The notes below the pieces were generated by a model. It was not told where the DNA came from, did not search any database, and saw nothing but the letters and a program-made list of their open reading frames with translations. A stretch of 64,000 bases of DNA from contig CAAGKF010000230.1 of NCBI GenBank assembly GCA_900770345.1, forward strand, positions 24,428 to 88,427, in the 5' to 3' direction. Source of the DNA: Lachnospiraceae bacterium (lineage in GTDB: Bacteria; Bacillota; Clostridia; Lachnospirales; Lachnospiraceae). Below, in pieces: positions 8,447-17,663 of the stretch (position 1 is the stretch's first letter; every line of letters starts with the position of its first letter). The position numbers and the translations under genes were made by a program.

Positions 8447-9454
8447 TTAACTGTTCTTCCATAATATATCTCTGTTTACAGTCTGATAGAACAGCCTGCG
8501 TATTTCTTTCGGATCCTTTGTCTGACCGAGGATCCACATGGTTTTGGTGACGGCTGCTTCCAGAGTCATATCATAAGCCTCCAGAAGACCGAATTCTTTT
8601 TTGATGTTTTTCCCTACTTCATATACAGACATATTGCTGCCTTCGTTTGTGACCTGAGTAGTCATGATCACAGTTTTTCCGAGGCTTGTCCATCGGGAAA
8701 CGGCCCGGTAGAAATCACCGGCCTCATAGGAAGGGAGACCACCCACGCCGAAGGACTCGATGATAACGGCGTCATAATGTCCCGCCATATAGTCCAGCAG
8801 GGAAGCATCGGTGGAGGGGATCAGCTTCAGAAGGCCAACGCCGGAGTCGAGATTATGATAAAATCTGACGGGTTCCTTTATCCGGTCCTTATCATCCAGA
8901 TAAAACAAAATATGTTCCTCCTGAATGGAAGCAATATAAGGAAAGTTAATGCTGGAAAACGCGTTATAGCTTTTGGTGCGCTCCTTTTTGCCGCGGGTTC
9001 CGGCAATCACCTTTCCGTCGAATACGATATTTATGCCATGAGCTTTGTCGCAGGAGGCAAAGCGCAGACTGTCGGCCAGATTGGTGCGGGCATCTGTATT
9101 TTCCATATCAATGGGCTTCTGGGCTCCGGTAATGATGATGGGCTTCGCCGAGTTTTGAATCAGATAGGACAGGGCGGCGGCAGTGTAGGCCATAGTGTCA
9201 GTTCCATGGGTAATGACAAAGCCGTCGTAATCATGATAATGATCCTCAATAGCCCGGGCTATGGTCAGCCAGTGAGAGGGCTGAATATTGGTGCTGTCGA
9301 TGTTGAAAATCTGGATGCTGTCGATCTGGCAGTAACTTTTGCTGTCAGGAACGTAAGACAGGATCTCTTCGGAGGTGATCACAGGTTTTAAACCATCCTC
9401 CGTGCGTTTGCAGGCAATGGTGCCTCCTGTTCCAAGAAGCAGGATGTGTTTCAT
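8447..9454 (-). CDS. ansA: Type I L-asparaginase
   Basis: Cytoplasmic asparaginase of 335 residues that hydrolyses L-asparagine to aspartate and ammonia. The catalytic threonines lie in LLGTGGTIA (residues 5-13) and in FVITHGTDTMAYTA; the asparaginase block TGAQKP is also present. Start choice: the ATG at 9454 has GAGGAA eight bases upstream, while an in-frame ATG fifteen bases further up has no ribosome site. It stands alone between a sigma-A promoter and a clear terminator. Confidence 0.93.
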   Translation of the reverse strand: MKHILLLGTGGTIACKRTEDGLKPVITSEEILSYVPDSKSYCQIDSIQIFNIDSTNIQPSHWLTIARAIEDHYHDYDGFVITHGTDTMAYTAAALSYLIQNSAKPIIITGAQKPIDMENTDARTNLADSLRFASCDKAHGINIVFDGKVIAGTRGKKERTKSYNAFSSINFPYIASIQEEHILFYLDDKDRIKEPVRFYHNLDSGVGLLKLIPSTDASLLDYMAGHYDAVIIESFGVGGLPSYEAGDFYRAVSRWTSLGKTVIMTTQVTNEGSNMSVYEVGKNIKKEFGLLEAYDMTLEAAVTKTMWILGQTKDPKEIRRLFYQTVNRDILWKNS

Positions 9455-9519
9455 ATTTTTGTTCCTCATTTCGCGGTAGTGAATGCTGCCGACAGTGAAG
9501 GCAGGATATTTTTCGTTTT

Positions 9520-9548
9520 ATTATATGAAATAGAATATCCTTTTGCAA
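9520..9548 (-). promoter_or_regulatory. Promoter of the asparaginase gene
   Basis: Minus-strand TTGCAA (9543-9548) and TATAAT (9520-9525), 17 bp apart, about 65 bp upstream of the ATG at 9454. Confidence 0.6.
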
Positions 9549-9560
9549 TAGAAAGAATAC

Positions 9561-9893
9561 TTAAGATTTTGGTGAAGCAGGAAGATTATTTGAGTTTTCC
9601 ATTGATCTGATTCCATCAAAATATCGGCACAGACGATAAATAATTGCTTTTTCTTCTTCACTATAGCGGGTTAATTGAAGTGTCTCTTCTGAATTTATGC
9701 CCAATAAATAATCCGTGGATGTGTGCAGGAGCGAAGCCAGGCTGACCAGTTTTTCTGTAGAAGGTACGGATATTGCCATTTCCCAGGCATTTACACTGGA
9801 ACGGGTTACATAAAGCATTCTTGCCAGTTCAGATTGTGTCAGGTCATTTTTTTCGCGTAACTCCCGAATGCGTTCTGCAGTTTTCAGTATCAT
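9561..9893 (-). CDS. XRE-family transcriptional regulator
   Basis: Protein of 110 residues with an N-terminal Cro/C1-type helix-turn-helix (about residues 8-62: LREKNDLTQSELARMLYVTR then SSVNAWEMAISVPSTEKL) and a short C-terminal helix. The ATG at 9893 has GGAGGG eight bases upstream; an upstream in-frame ATG would overlap that site. It is divergent from the Tad pilus locus, with a palindrome between them, so control of its own gene and of the pilus operon is a reasonable inference, not shown. Confidence 0.85.
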   Translation of the reverse strand: MILKTAERIRELREKNDLTQSELARMLYVTRSSVNAWEMAISVPSTEKLVSLASLLHTSTDYLLGINSEETLQLTRYSEEEKAIIYRLCRYFDGIRSMENSNNLPASPKS

Positions 9894-9942
9894 AGTGAAT
9901 CCCTCCATAATAAAATAGTTTAGACAATATTGGATAAAACAT

Positions 9943-9963
9943 AATTATCATTAATGATTAATT
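9943..9963. promoter_or_regulatory. Palindrome between XRE regulator and Tad locus
   Basis: Perfect ten-base palindrome TCATTAATGA (9948-9957) in a wider AATTA...TTAATT context, five bases before the -35 box of the Tad promoter. Position suits an operator for the divergent XRE protein. Confidence 0.4.
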
Positions 9964-9967
9964 TGAA

Positions 9968-9995
9968 TTGACAAGAGGGGGGAGAATGATATAAT
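9968..9995 (+). promoter_or_regulatory. Sigma-A promoter of the Tad pilus locus
   Basis: Consensus TTGACA (9968-9973) and TATAAT (9990-9995) with a 16-bp spacer, 42 bp upstream of the first Tad gene, followed by a strong GGGAGGGGAGG ribosome site. Confidence 0.85.
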
Positions 9996-10037
9996 TTAAG
10001 TGAATGGTTTTAGATACTTGGGAGGGGAGGAAAGGAT

Positions 10038-11123
10038 ATGAACAAAAAGGTGATTGTAATCGCAGATGATGATGAACAGTATTTGGATAATCTTTCAAAC
10101 TATATAATGGAAAAGGAACCGAAGATTGATCTGATCACATTTACGCGCAGAGACAAATTGGCCCATTATCTAAAATGCGCGGAAAAACCGGATATTTTGT
10201 TGTTTGGGGCATCATTTCTGTCTGAGCCCTTATCAGAACTGCCTGAAGATGTTACTAAAATTCTGCTGGCCGATTCAACTGGGAAAGCCTCCGGATATGA
10301 CTGTATCAAAAAATATCAAAAGGCAGAGACGATTTTCAATGAAATGATGCTCAGGTATGCAGAACATACGGACAGCATTGAGGTCATTAAAGGCAGCAGA
10401 ACAACAAGAGTGCTTTGTTTTTACAGCCCGGCAGGAGGAAGCGGAAAAACTACGCTTGCGCTGGCCGTAGCCGCAGTCTGTGTACAGATGGGCAAAAAGG
10501 TTTTGTATTTGAATTTGGAAGAAATTGATTCGGTGAATGATATCTTTAATCAGACGGAGATTGGATTGTCGGAATTGTTTTTAATCCTGAAAACAAAGGG
10601 AATGGATCTTGGTGTGAAAATTGCTGCCGCAGCTGAACGGGAAACAGATTCGGGAATATATTATTTGACCGGGATTGACAGTGTGTTGGAATATGAGGAA
10701 ATAGAAGGGAAGGATGTCAGGGAATTGATAGGGGCAGTTTGCAGACTGGCAGAATTTGATGTGCTGGTCGTTGATTGTTCTTCAGGTTTTTCTGATAGAG
10801 AGAGAGCGGCCATGGAGGAAGCGGATCATATCCTGGTACCTGCGTTGTCAGATGAAACGTCGGTTTCCAAACTATGTAAATGGCTTCATGAAGCGTCAGT
10901 GCATGACGAATATAAGGAAATTTTTTCTAAAATGCAGCTCTGGATTAATAAAACGAATGTAAACGGTACAGTAATAGAATTACAGGAAAGAGGAATTTTA
11001 AATCAGATACCCTGCGGAGCTGTTATAGCATTATCTCCGGTGCTGATGCATAAAAGAGATATATTGCGGTCCGGAGGACTTCTGGGATCGATTTTTGAAC
11101 CCATCCTTGCAGCTGTAATTTAA
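10038..11123 (+). CDS. cpaE: CpaE/TadZ-like pilus assembly ATPase
   Basis: MinD/ParA-family ATPase of 361 residues with an N-terminal receiver-like region (about 1-115, starting IVIADDDEQ) and a C-terminal ATPase carrying the deviant Walker A PAGGSGKTT (about 131-139). Walker B-like LVVDCSSGF lies near residue 245. CpaE/TadZ proteins position the Tad secretion machine in the cell. It is first in the Tad operon and 29 bp ahead of the CpaF gene. The receiver part lacks a confirmed phospho-acceptor role. Confidence 0.85.
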   Translation: MNKKVIVIADDDEQYLDNLSNYIMEKEPKIDLITFTRRDKLAHYLKCAEKPDILLFGASFLSEPLSELPEDVTKILLADSTGKASGYDCIKKYQKAETIFNEMMLRYAEHTDSIEVIKGSRTTRVLCFYSPAGGSGKTTLALAVAAVCVQMGKKVLYLNLEEIDSVNDIFNQTEIGLSELFLILKTKGMDLGVKIAAAAERETDSGIYYLTGIDSVLEYEEIEGKDVRELIGAVCRLAEFDVLVVDCSSGFSDRERAAMEEADHILVPALSDETSVSKLCKWLHEASVHDEYKEIFSKMQLWINKTNVNGTVIELQERGILNQIPCGAVIALSPVLMHKRDILRSGGLLGSIFEPILAAVI

Positions 11124-11152
11124 ATAAAGAACATTTTAATGAGAGGTTGCAG

Positions 11153-12388
11153 ATGATAGAGGATATGAAGGAATATCAAAAACAGATCCGGGAAATGGTT
11201 TCATCCAGGCTGGATATGACAAGAAATATTGAGGATGAGGAAATAAGAACAGCAATTTTTGAAGTGGTTCAGAGTGAAGCACGTAAGGTACATATGAGCC
11301 TTTCAGAAAAACAGGAACTAATCGAAAGTGTTTTTAATTCCATGCGCGGATTGGATGTGCTTCAGCCGCTGGTTGATGATCCAACGATCACAGAGATTAT
11401 GATCAACGGGCCTCATCACGTGTTTGTTGAGCAGAACGGAAGATTGTTTCAAAAAAGTATTTCTTTTGAAACAAATGAAAAACTGGAAAATGTCATTTTG
11501 AATATTGTGTCAAAAGTGAACCGAACTGTGAATGAAGCCAATCCGATCGTGGATGCACGCCTTCAGGATGGTTCGCGTGTAAATGTTGTTATGCCGCCCA
11601 TCGCGCTGGATGGTCCTACAGTTACGATCCGTAAATTCCCGGAGGATCCGATGACAATGAAAAAGCTGATTGAATATCAGTCTATTACGGAAGAGGTGGC
11701 TGAGGTGCTGGAGCGTATGGTAAAGGCAAAATATAATATTTTCATCAGCGGAGGAACAGGTTCCGGAAAGACCACCTTCCTAAACGCATTGTCCAATTAT
11801 ATTCCGAAGGATGAACGTGTAATCACGATCGAAGATTCTGCTGAATTACAGATTAAAGGTGTGGCGAATCTGGTACGTATGGAAACCAGAAATGCCAATA
11901 TGGAAGGCAAGGGAGAAGTCACGATCCGGGATTTGATCAAGTCATCTCTGAGAATGCGCCCTGAAAGGATAATTGTGGGTGAGGTCCGCGGAGCGGAAGC
12001 GCTTGATATGCTGCAGGCAATGAATACCGGACATGACGGCTCTCTTTCTACCGGACATTCTAATTCTACAAAAGATATGCTGAGCCGTCTCGAAACGATG
12101 GTTTTGTCGGGGAACAGCATACCGATCGAAGCAATCCGCCAGCAGATCGCGTCTGCGATAGATATTATCATTCAGCTGTCCAGGCTGCGTGATAAATCCA
12201 GGCGTACAATGGAGATTACGGAGGTTGTGGGCTATGAGGATGGGAAGATTCAGCTGAATCCTCTTTATGAATTTAAAGAACTGGGAGAGGATGAGAACAA
12301 GCGGATAATCGGTGGGCTGGTACGGACGAAAAATCCCATGCAGAATACGTTTAAGTTCCGGATGGCAGGTTTGCCGGATCAGGTTTAA
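11153..12388 (+). CDS. cpaF: CpaF/TadA secretion ATPase
   Basis: Type II/IV secretion hexameric ATPase (411 residues) that powers Flp pilus assembly. Features are an N-terminal helical domain, the ITEIMINGP block, Walker A SGGTGSGKTTFLN (about 199-211), the Asp box VITIEDSAELQ and the His box TGHDGSLSTGHSNS. The start at 11153 is an ATG six bases after GAGAGG; an in-frame TTG at 11147 abuts that site. It precedes two TadB/TadC-like platform genes. Confidence 0.95.
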   Translation: MIEDMKEYQKQIREMVSSRLDMTRNIEDEEIRTAIFEVVQSEARKVHMSLSEKQELIESVFNSMRGLDVLQPLVDDPTITEIMINGPHHVFVEQNGRLFQKSISFETNEKLENVILNIVSKVNRTVNEANPIVDARLQDGSRVNVVMPPIALDGPTVTIRKFPEDPMTMKKLIEYQSITEEVAEVLERMVKAKYNIFISGGTGSGKTTFLNALSNYIPKDERVITIEDSAELQIKGVANLVRMETRNANMEGKGEVTIRDLIKSSLRMRPERIIVGEVRGAEALDMLQAMNTGHDGSLSTGHSNSTKDMLSRLETMVLSGNSIPIEAIRQQIASAIDIIIQLSRLRDKSRRTMEITEVVGYEDGKIQLNPLYEFKELGEDENKRIIGGLVRTKNPMQNTFKFRMAGLPDQV

Positions 12389-12400
12389 AGGAGAACGGAT

Positions 12401-13192
12401 ATGATTAAAAAGAAAGTGGAGGAACAGGTACAGCTAAGAGAAGATGGACTGACAGATTATGACACATATATTATGGAAAAGAAAGAGAGGATACTGACGA
12501 TTCTGTTTGCGGTAATCGTCCTTATGGCGGTGGGATATATTTTTTATCATAATCTGATCCTGTCGCTGCTGATATCTGTTCTGTCACTGAAATTTCCAGA
12601 GATACGGACCAGGCAGATTATTGAAAAACGAAAGAATCAGCTGACTCTGCAGTTTAAGGATATGCTGTATTCGCTTTCTTCTTCCTTATCCGTCGGCAAG
12701 TCCATCGAAATGGGGCTGCGCGCATCCCTTCAGGATCTGGTGATCATCTATCCCGATCCGGAAACAGATATTATTGTTGAGCTTCAGTATATTCTCCGGC
12801 TGATCGGTATGAACTGTACAACGGAGGAAGCGTTTCGTCAGTTTGCGGAGAGGGCTCATATTGAGGACATCGATAATTTTGTGGATATCTTCGTTACCTG
12901 CAAGCGTACGGGCGGAGATATGATCGAGACTATGCGTTCTACTTCCAATACGATCGGCGAGAAGATTGAAACGAAGCAGGAGATCGAAACCATGATCGCG
13001 GGAAAAAAATACGAGTTTCAGATATTGATGATGATGCCGGTCATTATGGTGCTGTTTTTGACTCTGACCTCCGGCGAGTACATGGCGCCTGTTTTCAACA
13101 CGATCGTGGGGCACATATCCATGACAGTTGCAATCGTAATGTTTGGACTGGCTTATGTGGTCGGATCCAAGATCATGAAGATAACGGTATAG
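12401..13192 (+). CDS. tadB: TadB-like inner-membrane platform protein
   Basis: Type II secretion F-domain protein of 263 residues. There are membrane segments near residues 30-65 and two at the C terminus (about 205-260). The central cytoplasmic F domain contains QLTLQFKDMLYSLSSSLSVG and the second block FVTCKRTGGDMIETMR. It forms the membrane platform with TadC that couples the CpaF ATPase to pilin insertion. Eight bp separate it from the next gene. Confidence 0.88.
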   Translation: MIKKKVEEQVQLREDGLTDYDTYIMEKKERILTILFAVIVLMAVGYIFYHNLILSLLISVLSLKFPEIRTRQIIEKRKNQLTLQFKDMLYSLSSSLSVGKSIEMGLRASLQDLVIIYPDPETDIIVELQYILRLIGMNCTTEEAFRQFAERAHIEDIDNFVDIFVTCKRTGGDMIETMRSTSNTIGEKIETKQEIETMIAGKKYEFQILMMMPVIMVLFLTLTSGEYMAPVFNTIVGHISMTVAIVMFGLAYVVGSKIMKITV

Positions 13193-13200
13193 GAGAAGAA

Positions 13201-14127
13201 ATGGTACAGAAGATTATTGCAGTATTGTGTGCGGTTGTGTTTATTGGAAATTTTCTGCTCTGTTATTTGCAGTCCAGAGGAAAATATGATGACTATCTGG
13301 AAGGCGTAGATAAAGAAAAATATGCATTGAAGGATTTTATACCTCTGGGACTGCGGCAGAGTGAGCGGAACTTTCCGGAGCAGTATATCCCCATATCCCT
13401 GCAGTCTGCCATGGCAAAATACGATAACCAGGTCTACCAGAAGATCCTGGAGCTGAACGGCGTGAAATACGCGCAGTATTTTTATTACATTCATCAGGGA
13501 TACCGTCAGGCGGCTGCTATCATTGCCAGTGCAGGCGCTTCACTGGTAGGAGGGATTATGGCGATGCAGGGGGATGTCTCCAATGCACTGATGCTGGACG
13601 GTTTGGCAGCGGCGGCGTTTGTGGGCGTGCCCTATCTGATGGATATGAGTCTGAATGATGATATAAAAAAGAGACGTCTTTCTATCCAGATCGAATTTCC
13701 TGAGTTCATCAACAAGCTTACTCTCCTGGTAAATGCAGGCATGACGATTTCAAAGGCATGGGAGAAGATTATCAATGAAAATACAAAGGACCATATCCTG
13801 TATCAGGAGATGGCATATGCGCTGGGAGAGATCCGTTCTGGAAAATCAGAAAGCGTGGCGTATGAAGAATTTGCCCGCAGATGCCATGTGAAGGAAGTGA
13901 CGAAATTTGTGTCTGTCATTGTAATGAATCTGAAACGGGGCGGTTCTGAGGTTGTTCCTATATTGAAGACCCAGGGAATGGAGTGTTGGGAAATGCGAAA
14001 AAATGCTGCAAAGCATCTGGGAGAGGAAGCTAACAGCAAGCTGCTGATTCCTATGATGATCATGTTTCTGGGGATTGTGTTGATTGTTGCGACCCCTGCG
14101 GTGCTTAGTATGACGGCAGGAATGTAA
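13201..14127 (+). CDS. tadC: TadC-like inner-membrane platform protein
   Basis: Second F-domain platform protein (308 residues). It has an N-terminal membrane helix (about 2-22), two more around residues 100-145 and a C-terminal one (about 280-305). The T2SSF core includes EFPEFINKLTLLVNAGMTIS and FVSVIVMNLKRGGSEVV. GGAGAAGAA lies before the ATG. Partner of the TadB-like protein. Confidence 0.88.
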   Translation: MVQKIIAVLCAVVFIGNFLLCYLQSRGKYDDYLEGVDKEKYALKDFIPLGLRQSERNFPEQYIPISLQSAMAKYDNQVYQKILELNGVKYAQYFYYIHQGYRQAAAIIASAGASLVGGIMAMQGDVSNALMLDGLAAAAFVGVPYLMDMSLNDDIKKRRLSIQIEFPEFINKLTLLVNAGMTISKAWEKIINENTKDHILYQEMAYALGEIRSGKSESVAYEEFARRCHVKEVTKFVSVIVMNLKRGGSEVVPILKTQGMECWEMRKNAAKHLGEEANSKLLIPMMIMFLGIVLIVATPAVLSMTAGM

Positions 14128-14188
14128 ATTGGGAAACATCCGTGGAGACATGGTGTTTTAATAGAAATTAAAAAAGAGAGGTAAGAGT

Positions 14189-14386
14189 ATGGAAACATTA
14201 AAAAAATTCATTAAAGAAGAAGATGGTATGGGTACAGTGGAGATCGTAATGCTGATCGCAGCGTTGATGTGTGTTGCATTGATGTTCAGAAGTACAATTA
14301 CTAAATATGCAGAAAATATAATGAAAACAGTCTTCAAGGTCGATGTAGAAGAACCGACCGGCAAAGATGTAATGGATGGAAACTGA
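14189..14386 (+). CDS. flp: Flp1-like pilin subunit
   Basis: Small 65-residue prepilin, probably the major pilus subunit. A short basic leader is followed by EEDGMGTVEIVMLIAALM, the Flp1-like motif; A24 peptidase cleavage after a Gly in EEDGMG is likely. One hydrophobic helix (about 16-34) and a short polar tail complete it. AAAGAGAGG precedes the ATG. A 12-bp stem-loop directly downstream (14410-14444) may set its transcript level relative to the rest of the operon. Confidence 0.85.
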   Translation: METLKKFIKEEDGMGTVEIVMLIAALMCVALMFRSTITKYAENIMKTVFKVDVEEPTGKDVMDGN

Positions 14387-14409
14387 AAAAATATGGTTTA
14401 GGCAATCTG

Positions 14410-14444
14410 GATTCGCCAGAGCTTACTTATAACTCTGGCGAATC
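14410..14444 (+). promoter_or_regulatory. Stem-loop after the pilin gene
   Basis: Perfect 12-bp stem GATTCGCCAGAG (14410-14421) / CTCTGGCGAATC (14433-14444), 11-base loop, no U-run after it. It sits 24 bases after the flp stop codon and inside the operon. It fits partial termination or 3'-end protection of an abundant pilin mRNA rather than full termination. Confidence 0.7.
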
Positions 14445-14477
14445 AGTCATATTAGCTTAAGGAAGAAAACTCAGGAT

Positions 14478-15146
14478 ATGAAATCTATAAAACATACGAT
14501 TCAAAAAATGCTGACAAAACAAGATGGCTATCTCACCATCGAACTGACCATGATCTTTCCGGCGATCTTTCTGTCGCTTCTGTTGATACTGTTTATGGGC
14601 ATGGTTTTGTATCAGGAGGTTACTTTTCAGAGCCTGGCAGTGCAGGCGTCGGAGAGGGGATCGGTGGTTTACAGCTCCCGTGTGGAGGATATGACTACTG
14701 GTGTGAAGACGCTGGATGCGTTTGAGGACCGGGATCCATACCGCAATATCCCCGGAATCGATGAAAATAAGAAGAAAGATTATCGTTCCCTGATAAACGG
14801 ATATGTATCCGCAAATCTTGGAAAAAGAGATGTGATAAAAGGCACGATGAAAAACAGTGGAAATTATGTAACGGTAGACGATTATCTGATTTCAAAGAGA
14901 ATCCGTGTCAACATTAAAAGTGAACATAAGGTTCCTGTGGATTCCATGATGGAAATGTTTGGTCTGGACGGGCCTTTTTCCGTGGATACCACGGCGGTTG
15001 CAGCAGTGGTGGATTCTCCGGATTTTGTCAGAAATGTAGATCTGGTCATGGATATGACCAAACAAACGGAATTGTTTGACAATATGGAAAAAGGCTATAA
15101 TGCGATCCGAAGTGCGATCGATACAGTTACAGGTTGGGTAAAGTAG
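14478..15146 (+). CDS. TadE-like pseudopilin
   Basis: Protein of 222 residues with a basic leader, then DGYLTIELTMIFPAIFLSLL (TadE-like prepilin signal with Glu) and one transmembrane helix (about 18-42). The remaining about 175 residues would be extracellular. TadE/TadF pseudopilins are processed by the A24 peptidase and are needed for pilus biogenesis. It lies 91 bp after flp, past the stem-loop, and 12 bp before the next gene. Confidence 0.78.
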   Translation: MKSIKHTIQKMLTKQDGYLTIELTMIFPAIFLSLLLILFMGMVLYQEVTFQSLAVQASERGSVVYSSRVEDMTTGVKTLDAFEDRDPYRNIPGIDENKKKDYRSLINGYVSANLGKRDVIKGTMKNSGNYVTVDDYLISKRIRVNIKSEHKVPVDSMMEMFGLDGPFSVDTTAVAAVVDSPDFVRNVDLVMDMTKQTELFDNMEKGYNAIRSAIDTVTGWVK

Positions 15147-15158
15147 AGGGACAGAGGA

Positions 15159-17651
15159 ATGGGACTTTTTCACGGCAGACGGGTAAAGGGAGCCATATCG
15201 ATCTTTCTGGTGATAATCCTCATACCGACAATGCTGCTGTCGGCAGTTTTGATCGACGGCGCGCGTATGCGGAGCGCAGAGGCGATGACCCAGGAAGCGG
15301 CGGATCTGGCGGCTTCCAGCGTTCTCGCAGATTATAATGTGGATCTGAAAGAGGATTTTGGCTTTTTCGCCATCAACGATCATGAGAATGTGGAAAAAAT
15401 ATATAAAGAAAGCCTGGCGGCTACGCTGATGGCATCCGGCCTGGCGGAAGACGAAGCATATTCTGATAGGATATGGGAATTGCTGAAATCCCAGGCGGGA
15501 GCGTCAAATCCGTATAAGGGAGCCGATTTCCTGAACCTGTACGACTTTAAAGTAGACCAGTTGGATGTGACGCCGATGTACAGTCTTGCCAATGTACAGG
15601 TATTGGAGAGCCAGATGGTTGAGCAGGCAAAATTCAGGGGTGTTTATTTTGCTGTGGATCGGTTGGGAATACTGGGGAAATTTGCAGAGATCCAGGCAGA
15701 GGCACAGGAACAGTCAGAGGCCTCCGAAGCCATGGAGGACAAGATGGAGGTTGATGAAAAGGATAAAGCGGAGACGGAGATATACAAGATGAATGAAGAT
15801 CTGCGTACGCTGGATCAGCTGGTCACAGAAATGATGGCAGGCGAAAATACTTATCTTGACAGCCTGGGTGCGTGGATGAAGCAGATTCAGATTGAAATTA
15901 CTGAATCGGAAGAAGAATTGACAAAAGCGGAAAAAGCACTGGCGAAGGATCATGGAAAGAAAAAAAAGGATTTTTTGAATAGTGTAAAAAAAGCGCAGAA
16001 ACAGGCAGAGGATACATATGACCAGATATTAAATGCCAAAGAAGCAACTGAAGCCGCTATTGAAAAGCTGCAGAACTATCAGGATCAATACAGTGGAAGT
16101 TCCAATGAGACTATACAGGGACTTGCACAGGATGCCGGAGATACAATACAGGAATATCAGAAATATCTAAGCAGGATCGAAAATATTTTGGAAAACGATA
16201 TATTATATCATTTTCGTAATGACGACGGTATGGCATCGCAGATGGAAGATACAGCCGGTGATATCGATACTGCGATAACAAGATTTCAGGATGAAATAGA
16301 GGAAGACGATGATGAGGAGGATGATGACGGAGAGGATGATGAGGAGCCGCCGGAATATTATTTCTATTATGTTAATTCAGAAACACGGACTACGGAAATT
16401 GAAGCAGTTCTCAGAGGTTCAAATACAAAGTGTTATGAGGGAGCATGCGATAAGCCGATTAAATATCTGATTGATGCGGGGCAAGGGTATTTTTACAGGA
16501 CACTGTCTGTAGAATTTTCGGAACCGGAAGATACGGACACCGGAGAGAGGCTGAAAGAGTTCGCCCAGAATCAGTCCGGAAAAGAAGGGGATAGCGGGGA
16601 TTCCACAACTGCAGAGGAAGCGGAGCGTGGAAGCGTATCCGATGAGGTTTACGCCCAGAGACCTTCTGTGACTTTTGATCCATCCAATGAAAAAAATCCC
16701 ATTGTACAGGCGGATATCAACTACTATTCGGAGGACGGCAAGCTCACAGCCTCAAAAGATCTTGTAAAAGGAGCGTCCAGCAGCTTCCTCCTGGAGCTGG
16801 GGGAAGTGGCAAGAGATGAGGCGCTGATCTATTCTTACGTGTTCGGCACCTTTAAGACCAGGCTCACTGGAAACTCCAAGTTCACGAAAAACGGTGCGTC
16901 TTCCAGCGATAAAGACAGCTTTTACATGCCGGACTGGCGGGTGAAATATGACAATGGCGAAATCGATCTCCGTTTTGAGCCAAAGAAGGATCATGAGACT
17001 GTGCTCCGGGGTGAGATCGAATATCTTGTATATGGAAGACAGTCAGACGCTGTCAATGAAAACCTAGTTTATACGACGATCCTTGCCGATCGCCTGCCGA
17101 AAAATATGTATGCGGTAAGTGGGCACGACAATATCAAAACAATCTGCAGAAAAGCTGCGAAAGCTGCTTCAGCTCTGACAGGATATACAGTGCCAAGAGC
17201 AGTTTTTTATTGGATATTCATAACAGCATGGGCGGTGGCGGAATCCTATATGGATATGTATTACCTGGTCAGCTGCGGATATCAGATTCCTCTGTTTAAG
17301 GACAGCAAGAAAGTGCTTCTGGATGAATTTCCTTCAACGGAAGACCAGGGGTTTGTTGAACATTACGGAAAAGATGGAATATTTGTTACCTATGAGGATT
17401 ATCTTCTGATGCTGCTGTTTATTAAAGGAAGAAAGACAAGGGATATGCGGGTTGCTGATCTGGTCGAAATGAACATGCGGCAGGATCACTCTGATTTCCG
17501 CATGGCTCAGGCTTACACCTGGATCAAGGCAGATACTGATCTCTCCATCCGTTATCTGTTCGGCGGGATCAGTCCTTTCGGGCAGGAATATGAGAAAAAT
17601 GGGTATACGGGGAGGATGAAATTTACCAATACGGTATATCAGGGTTACTAG
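15159..17651 (+). CDS. TadG-like large Tad-locus protein
   Basis: Membrane-anchored 830-residue protein. After a basic start comes RVKGAISIFLVIILIPTMLL (N-terminal helix with a TadE/TadG-like signal), then a long external part. About residues 170-330 are rich in Glu, Lys and Gln and look coiled-coil; around 375-405 there is a very acidic Asp/Glu run. This architecture is common in Clostridial Tad loci (DUF5702-like), but exact function is unknown; a minor pilin or tip adhesin is possible. It ends 12 bp before the next gene. Confidence 0.7.
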   Translation: MGLFHGRRVKGAISIFLVIILIPTMLLSAVLIDGARMRSAEAMTQEAADLAASSVLADYNVDLKEDFGFFAINDHENVEKIYKESLAATLMASGLAEDEAYSDRIWELLKSQAGASNPYKGADFLNLYDFKVDQLDVTPMYSLANVQVLESQMVEQAKFRGVYFAVDRLGILGKFAEIQAEAQEQSEASEAMEDKMEVDEKDKAETEIYKMNEDLRTLDQLVTEMMAGENTYLDSLGAWMKQIQIEITESEEELTKAEKALAKDHGKKKKDFLNSVKKAQKQAEDTYDQILNAKEATEAAIEKLQNYQDQYSGSSNETIQGLAQDAGDTIQEYQKYLSRIENILENDILYHFRNDDGMASQMEDTAGDIDTAITRFQDEIEEDDDEEDDDGEDDEEPPEYYFYYVNSETRTTEIEAVLRGSNTKCYEGACDKPIKYLIDAGQGYFYRTLSVEFSEPEDTDTGERLKEFAQNQSGKEGDSGDSTTAEEAERGSVSDEVYAQRPSVTFDPSNEKNPIVQADINYYSEDGKLTASKDLVKGASSSFLLELGEVARDEALIYSYVFGTFKTRLTGNSKFTKNGASSSDKDSFYMPDWRVKYDNGEIDLRFEPKKDHETVLRGEIEYLVYGRQSDAVNENLVYTTILADRLPKNMYAVSGHDNIKTICRKAAKAASALTGYTVPRAVFYWIFITAWAVAESYMDMYYLVSCGYQIPLFKDSKKVLLDEFPSTEDQGFVEHYGKDGIFVTYEDYLLMLLFIKGRKTRDMRVADLVEMNMRQDHSDFRMAQAYTWIKADTDLSIRYLFGGISPFGQEYEKNGYTGRMKFTNTVYQGY

Positions 17652-17663
17652 GGAGTGGAGATT

